Below, one piece after another: positions 7,146 through 10,569 of a stretch of 10,569 nucleotides of DNA. The DNA is from Flavobacteriales bacterium UBA5081 (GTDB taxonomy: Bacteria > Bacteroidota > Bacteroidia > Flavobacteriales_E > Vicingaceae), in the NCBI GenBank assembly GCA_002415785.1, contig DIAJ01000015.1, positions 86,418 to 96,986 of the forward strand, given 5' to 3'. The notes beneath the pieces were generated by a model. That model did not search any database, was not told where the DNA came from, and saw nothing but the letters and a program-made list of their open reading frames with translations. A program made the translations under genes and the position numbers. Numbering within the stretch: the first letter of the stretch is position 1; each line of letters starts with the position of its first letter.

Positions 7146-9776
7146 TTGAGTAAAGCAAAAAAGACAAAAACAACAGCGAAGGAAACCCCTTTGATGAAAC
7201 AATATTATCAAATAAAAGGAAGGTATCCGGATGCATTACTTTTATTTAGGGTAGGCGATTTTTACGAAACTTTTGGCGAAGATGCCAAGGTTGCAGCTGA
7301 AGTTTTGGGAATCGTATTAACAAAAAGACACAATGGATCTGCGAATGAAATAGCTTTGGCCGGTTTCCCTCATCACTCTTTGGAAACCTATTTACCTAAA
7401 TTAGTTCGAGCCGGTCATCGAGTTGCCATTTGTGATCAGTTAGAAGACCCTAAGCAAACCAAAACAATTGTAAAAAGAGGAATTACAGAATTAGTAACCC
7501 CCGGAGTTTCCTATAATGATGAAGTTTTAAAGCGCGATTCGAATAACTTTTTAGCGGCAGTTCATTTTCATAAAGATAGGGTCGGAGTTTCTTTTTTAGA
7601 TGTTTCTACAGGTGAATTTTTAGTAGCTGAAGGGAACAATGAACAAATCGATAAGCTTTTACAGAGCTTTTCGCCCAGTGAGGTTTTGTTTCAGAAGCAA
7701 AAGAAAAAGCAGTTTGAAGAATACTTTGGTACTTCATTTTTTACCTATATGTTGGAAGACTGGGTGTTTACATCTGATTTTGGTGAAGAAACCCTACTAA
7801 AACATTTTGAAACCAAATCGTTGAAAGGCTTTGGTGTGCAAGAGATGGAGGCAGGAGTAATTGCCGCTGGTGCAGCTTTGCATTACTTAGCAGACACACG
7901 TCACGATAAGTTAAAGCACATTTCTCGCTTAAGTAGAATTGAAGAGGAAAAATACGTTTGGCTTGATCGTTTTACGATTCGGAATTTAGAGCTGATGTAC
8001 TCTCCAAACGATGGGGCTACTACACTATTAGACGTATTGAACGAAACCATCTCTCCCATGGGTGGGAGAATGTTGAGACGATGGTTAGCATTACCTTTAA
8101 AGGATTTAAAACCCATTCAAGAGCGTTTGTCTGCTGTTGAGTATTTGTTAAATCAAAATGATTTAAGTGGGAAATTAAAACAATACATCTCACAAATTGG
8201 AGACTTAGAGCGATTAATTTCAAAGGTTTCAACTGTTCGTATTAGTCCTCGTGAAATGGTGCAGTTAAAAAATGCATTAGGAGTAATTGAGCCCATACAA
8301 AAGCTTTGCTTGGAAAGCGATAATGCTTCATTAAATAAAATTGGCGAGCAATTAAATGCTTGCAAGTCCATTTGGAAAGCGATTAACTCACAAATTGAGG
8401 ATGAGCCACCGGTTCTGGTGCAAAAAGGGGGAGTAATAAGACAAGGAGTAAATGAGGAGTTAGATGAGTTAAGAGGGTTACAGCGTTCCGGGAAAGATCA
8501 TTTGATGCAAATGCAACAAAGAGAAACGGAAAAGACCGGAATCTCATCGCTTAAAATAGCCTTCAATAATGTTTTTGGTTACTACATTGAAGTTAGAAAT
8601 ACGCACAAAAGTAAGGTTCCGGAAGATTGGATTAGGAAGCAAACTTTAGTCAACGCAGAGAGATACATTACTGAGGAGCTCAAAGAATACGAAGCTAAAA
8701 TACTCGGCGCAGAAGAGAAAATTTTACAGTTAGAAACTAGTCTATACAATCAACTAGTTTTAGAGGCTGCTGATTATATTGCTCCAATTCAGTTGAATGC
8801 AAGCCTAATCGCTCGTTTAGATTGTTTACTGTCTTTTGCTACTTTGGCTGAAGCTAGAAACTACACAAAACCGGAGGTAAATGATAGTTTAAAGATTGAC
8901 ATCAGGTCAGGTCGTCACCCGGTAATTGAACAGCAAATGGCTGTGGGAGAAGAGTACATTTCCAATGACATATTTTTAGACAATGATAGTCAGCAAATTA
9001 TTATGATTACCGGGCCAAATATGTCGGGTAAATCGGCTTTGCTCAGACAAACTGCCCTAATTACTTTAATGGCACAGTTGGGAAGCTTTGTGCCAGCCAA
9101 AAGTGCAAGTATTGGCTTGGTAGATAAGATTTTTACTAGGGTAGGGGCTTCAGATAATATCTCATCCGGTGAATCTACTTTTATGGTAGAAATGAATGAA
9201 ACAGCCAGTATTTTGAATAATATTTCTGAGCGGAGTTTGATTTTGCTCGATGAAATTGGTAGGGGAACCAGTACTTACGATGGTATATCAATTGCTTGGG
9301 CAATTGCAGAGTATTTACACGAAAATAAATTAGCGAGACCAAAAACACTTTTTGCCACCCACTATCATGAGCTGAACGAAATGTCAAAGACTTTCAGTCG
9401 AATTAAAAACTTTAATGTATCGGTAAAAGAGATAAAAAATAAGATCATTTTTATGCGCAAGCTAGTTCCGGGTGGAAGTAACCACAGCTTTGGGATTCAT
9501 GTTGCAAAAATGGCGGGAATGCCTTCTGTACTAATTAGGCGAGCGAATAAGTTATTAGAAGAGCTGGAAAAAAAGAATCGTTCTCAAGAAAATAAAGATG
9601 CCATTTCTAAAGTAGAGAAAAGTGAAGATTATCAATTGAGTTTTTTCCAATTAGACGATCCGGTTTTAGAGCAAATTAAGGAAGAGTTAATTCATATTGA
9701 TGTAGATACCTTAACGCCCGTAGAGGCACTTTTGAAGTTAAATGAAATTAAGAAAATGGTAGGAGGGAAGAAGTAG
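7146..9776 (+). CDS. mutS: DNA mismatch repair protein MutS
   Basis: This is MutS1, the dimeric ATPase that recognises base mismatches and small loops and recruits MutL. It has 876 residues, full family length. The mismatch-wedge motif is FYE (39-41, in VGDFYETF), followed by connector, lever and clamp domains. The ATPase domain has Walker A GPNMSGKS at 623-630, the ST-rich signature (SSGESTFMVEMNE) and Walker B LILLDE at 698-703 followed by IGRGTSTYDG. The C-terminal end (LSFFQLDDPVLEQI, then LTPVEALLKLNEIKK) keeps the usual dimer/tetramer tail. The start is TTG (7146-7148): SKAKKTKTT then KETPLMKQY is what Bacteroidota MutS looks like, and the next ATG would remove that head. It is divergent from the TrmH-like gene across 100 bp. 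No strong terminator follows before the tRNA promoter. Confidence 0.98.
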   Translation: MSKAKKTKTTAKETPLMKQYYQIKGRYPDALLLFRVGDFYETFGEDAKVAAEVLGIVLTKRHNGSANEIALAGFPHHSLETYLPKLVRAGHRVAICDQLEDPKQTKTIVKRGITELVTPGVSYNDEVLKRDSNNFLAAVHFHKDRVGVSFLDVSTGEFLVAEGNNEQIDKLLQSFSPSEVLFQKQKKKQFEEYFGTSFFTYMLEDWVFTSDFGEETLLKHFETKSLKGFGVQEMEAGVIAAGAALHYLADTRHDKLKHISRLSRIEEEKYVWLDRFTIRNLELMYSPNDGATTLLDVLNETISPMGGRMLRRWLALPLKDLKPIQERLSAVEYLLNQNDLSGKLKQYISQIGDLERLISKVSTVRISPREMVQLKNALGVIEPIQKLCLESDNASLNKIGEQLNACKSIWKAINSQIEDEPPVLVQKGGVIRQGVNEELDELRGLQRSGKDHLMQMQQRETEKTGISSLKIAFNNVFGYYIEVRNTHKSKVPEDWIRKQTLVNAERYITEELKEYEAKILGAEEKILQLETSLYNQLVLEAADYIAPIQLNASLIARLDCLLSFATLAEARNYTKPEVNDSLKIDIRSGRHPVIEQQMAVGEEYISNDIFLDNDSQQIIMITGPNMSGKSALLRQTALITLMAQLGSFVPAKSASIGLVDKIFTRVGASDNISSGESTFMVEMNETASILNNISERSLILLDEIGRGTSTYDGISIAWAIAEYLHENKLARPKTLFATHYHELNEMSKTFSRIKNFNVSVKEIKNKIIFMRKLVPGGSNHSFGIHVAKMAGMPSVLIRRANKLLEELEKKNRSQENKDAISKVEKSEDYQLSFFQLDDPVLEQIKEELIHIDVDTLTPVEALLKLNEIKKMVGGKK

Positions 9777-9830
9777 TTCTTTCTTTATCAAACCGACAGA
9801 AAAAAATATGGAATATCTTTCATTTTTAAT

Positions 9831-9859
9831 TTGTCAAAAAGAAAAAAATATTACTTTTG
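9831..9859 (+). promoter_or_regulatory. Promoter of the tRNA unit
   Basis: TTG at 9831-9833 and TACTTTTG at 9852-9859 (exact TAnnTTTG) are 18 nt apart. They lie in AT-rich DNA between mutS and the tRNA genes. Transcription would begin near 9865, just before a small hairpin (CCCT, CAATA, AGGG), and would include the tRNA-Gly fragment, the leader and tRNA-Gly. Confidence 0.7.
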
Positions 9860-9896
9860 TAGCCCTCAATAAGGGGTAGTACTTTGAAGAAAGAAT

Positions 9897-9937
9897 GCGA
9901 GAGTAGCTCTTCCGATAGCTATCGGAAGGTAGAGCAC
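9897..9937 (+). pseudogene. Truncated tRNA-Gly 5' fragment with palindrome in the D-arm
   Basis: GCGAGAGTAGCTC (9897-9909) is identical to the first 13 nt of tRNA-Gly at 10021, and GGTAGAGCAC (9928-9937) is identical to tRNA positions 10038-10047. Between them the D-loop AGCT is replaced by the perfect 18-nt palindrome TTCCGATAGCTATCGGAA (9910-9927). Similarity ends after GAGCAC: no anticodon arm, T-arm or acceptor 3' strand follows. It cannot be a working tRNA. The shared A at acceptor position 4 shows that it came from this local tRNA or shares its origin. Confidence 0.8.
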
Positions 9938-9967
9938 AATCGTTTTTAGAGAAGTAATTAATTGTAG

Positions 9968-10002
9968 TTTTTTCTTTAGTTGAAGAAAAAAGTTCTTTAA
10001 GA
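9968..10002 (+). promoter_or_regulatory. tRNA leader hairpin plus boxA-like sequence
   Basis: TTTTTTCTT (9968-9976) and AAGAAAAAA (9983-9991) form a perfect 9-bp stem with a 6-nt loop. It is followed at once by AGTTCTTTAAGA (9991-10002), which agrees with E. coli rrn boxA (TGCTCTTTAACA) at 9 of 12 positions. A boxB-like hairpin plus boxA would fit a Nus-type antitermination or processing site ahead of stable RNA. The role is inferred. Confidence 0.35.
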
Positions 10003-10020
10003 AATTGAATAAAAATTTAA

Positions 10021-10093
<73 letters not shown>

Positions 10094-10094
10094 C

Positions 10095-10127
10095 AAAATT
10101 CCTCTCGAAAAGAGAGGAATTTTTTTT
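10095..10127 (+). terminator. Rho-independent terminator after tRNA-Gly
   Basis: AAAATTCCTCTC (10095-10106) pairs perfectly with GAGAGGAATTTT (10112-10123) around a 5-nt GAAAA loop, and the T-run continues to 10127. It begins 2 nt after the tRNA. It sits between tRNA-Gly and tRNA-Leu, and only 11 bp separate its T-run from the Leu gene. Confidence 0.88.
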
Positions 10128-10138
10128 GATACCATCCT

Positions 10139-10223
10139 GCCCGGGTGGTGGAATTGGTAGACACGCAGGACTTAAAATCCTGTGGCCATTGCGGCCGTGC
10201 GGGTTCAAGTCCCGCCCCGGGTA
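10139..10223 (+). tRNA. tRNA-Leu(UAA)
   Basis: This is a complete class II tRNA of 85 nt without CCA. The acceptor is GCCCGGG/CCCGGGT with a G-T wobble at pair 1-72. The anticodon stem CAGGA/TCCTG has loop CTTAAAA and anticodon TAA at 10173-10175. The long variable arm is GGCC-ATTGC-GGCC, and the T-arm is GCGGG-TTCAAGT-CCCGC with discriminator A. Its 3' half is repeated downstream at 10512-10569. Confidence 0.96.
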
Positions 10224-10259
10224 CAAAGCCTCGCTATTAAGCGGGGCTTTGTTGTTTTT
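10223..10259 (+). terminator. Rho-independent terminator after tRNA-Leu
   Basis: ACAAAGCCTCGC (10223-10234) pairs with GCGGGGCTTTGT (10241-10252), 12 bp with one T-G wobble and loop TATTAA, followed by TGTTTTT. The stem begins with the last base of the tRNA. Its left arm is copied at the window end (10558-10569). The nuclease gene begins 8 bp after it and so has no room for its own promoter. Confidence 0.9.
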
Positions 10260-10267
10260 GGAAGAAA

Positions 10268-10537
10268 ATGAAATATAAAGTATACGCCATATCAAGTGTT
10301 GAAAGAAACTATATATATGTATGATTCACCTCAAATCTTGAGGGAAGAATAAATCGACATAATAAAGGATATGAGAAAACAACAAAATCTTATGCGCCAT
10401 TTCGATTGATTTATTCAGAAGATTGTTCAAATAGAGTAGAAGCTCGAAAAAGAGAAAAGTATTGGAAGTCAGGAATAGGTAAAGAAAAGTTAAGAGCATT
10501 GCGAGACAAAAGTGCGGGCCTGTCTAACGACAGGTAG
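10268..10537 (+). pseudogene. Small GIY-YIG endonuclease gene with one in-frame stop
   Basis: Reading from ATG 10268 gives 89 codons and TAG at 10535-10537, with a single TGA at codon 19 (10322-10324). The product matches stand-alone GIY-YIG domain proteins (UvrC N-terminal/YhbQ type): KVYAISS (GIY strand, residues 4-10), NYIYV then the stop (YIG strand, 14-19), FTSNLEGRINRHNKG (20-34, catalytic-type R27 and H31), YAPFRLIYSE (42-51) and RVEARKREKYWKSG (56-69, E58/E63). Codon 19 is where the family has Gly, and GGA to TGA is one change. There is no other damage, so inactivation is recent, or the stop is read through, or it is a sequencing error. The last codons (SAGLSNDR) come from a tRNA-Leu 3' copy and a palindrome. 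Confidence 0.85.
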
Positions 10538-10569
10538 ATTCAAGTTCCGCCCCGGGTACAAAGCCTCGC
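10512..10569 (+). repeat. Partial second copy of the tRNA-Leu 3' end, with palindrome in the T-arm
   Basis: GTGCGGG (10512-10518) equals 10197-10203 of tRNA-Leu, and 10539-10569 equals 10204-10234 with one change (T at 10546 for C at 10211). It thus covers the T-loop, acceptor 3' strand and left terminator arm. Between the two parts lies a 20-nt insert, CCTGTCTAACGACAGGTAGA (10519-10538), which contains the 6-bp hairpin CCTGTC-TAAC-GACAGG. The stop of the GIY-YIG gene lies in this insert. The copy continues to the last base of the window, so its right border is unseen. Confidence 0.88.

Noticed and set aside
7901..8371. Three minus-strand ORFs of 70-72 codons
   Set aside because: They are shadows inside mutS, whose frame is fully supported by conserved motifs.
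9181..9387. Minus-strand ORF of 68 codons
   Set aside because: It is antisense to the MutS ATPase domain with no protein-like features.
10261..10569. CRISPR array or toxin-antitoxin system in the tRNA region
   Set aside because: The repeats here are tRNA copies without regular spacing, and only one small gene, of GIY-YIG type, is present with no partner.

Overview
The window looks like a low-GC Bacteroidota chromosome segment, most likely Flavobacteriales or a close relative. The signs are: promoter-like -7 boxes of the form TAnnTTTG with an upstream TTG, starts without a Shine-Dalgarno sequence, a GSCFA-domain protein, a DUF3108 protein, M23 peptidase and ion-channel variants that I recall from that phylum, and palindromic intergenic repeats. 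TGA is an ordinary stop here, for example at 4766-4768.

The first 9.8 kb is a dense, mostly ordinary set of core genes whose direction keeps alternating. Positions 1-213 hold a composite inverted-repeat element and no gene. Then come an SDR dehydrogenase of the YdfG type (+), a GSCFA-domain protein (-), a voltage-gated-type K+ channel with a C-terminal zinc ribbon (+), a membrane-anchored M23 peptidase whose HxH motif reads HxC (-), a two-gene operon of unknown membrane proteins (+), an operon of a SpoU/TrmH RNA methyltransferase followed by an exported DUF3108 protein (-), and mutS (+). Convergent ends are very tight (overlapping stops, 2 bp and 10 bp). In one case a terminator for one gene lies inside the coding sequence of the opposing gene. 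I see no single pathway linking these genes.

The last 0.8 kb is the unusual part. A strong Bacteroidota-type promoter drives a tRNA unit. It contains a truncated 5' fragment of tRNA-Gly with an 18-nt perfect palindrome in its D-arm, a leader with a hairpin and a boxA-like sequence, an intact tRNA-Gly(GCC) with an A-C mismatch in the acceptor stem, a hairpin terminator, tRNA-Leu(UAA) and a second terminator. A small GIY-YIG endonuclease gene follows, interrupted by one in-frame TGA at the conserved glycine of the YIG motif. Its 3' end runs into a second, partial copy of the tRNA-Leu 3' end and terminator arm, and that copy also carries a short palindrome, inserted in the T-arm. The layout (intact tRNA, nuclease gene, duplicated tRNA 3' end) resembles a very small tRNA-targeting mobile element. 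The two palindrome-bearing tRNA fragments suggest that short palindromes and tRNA pieces spread together. This is the best candidate for an undescribed system in the window. The window ends inside the repeat, so its right border is not visible.
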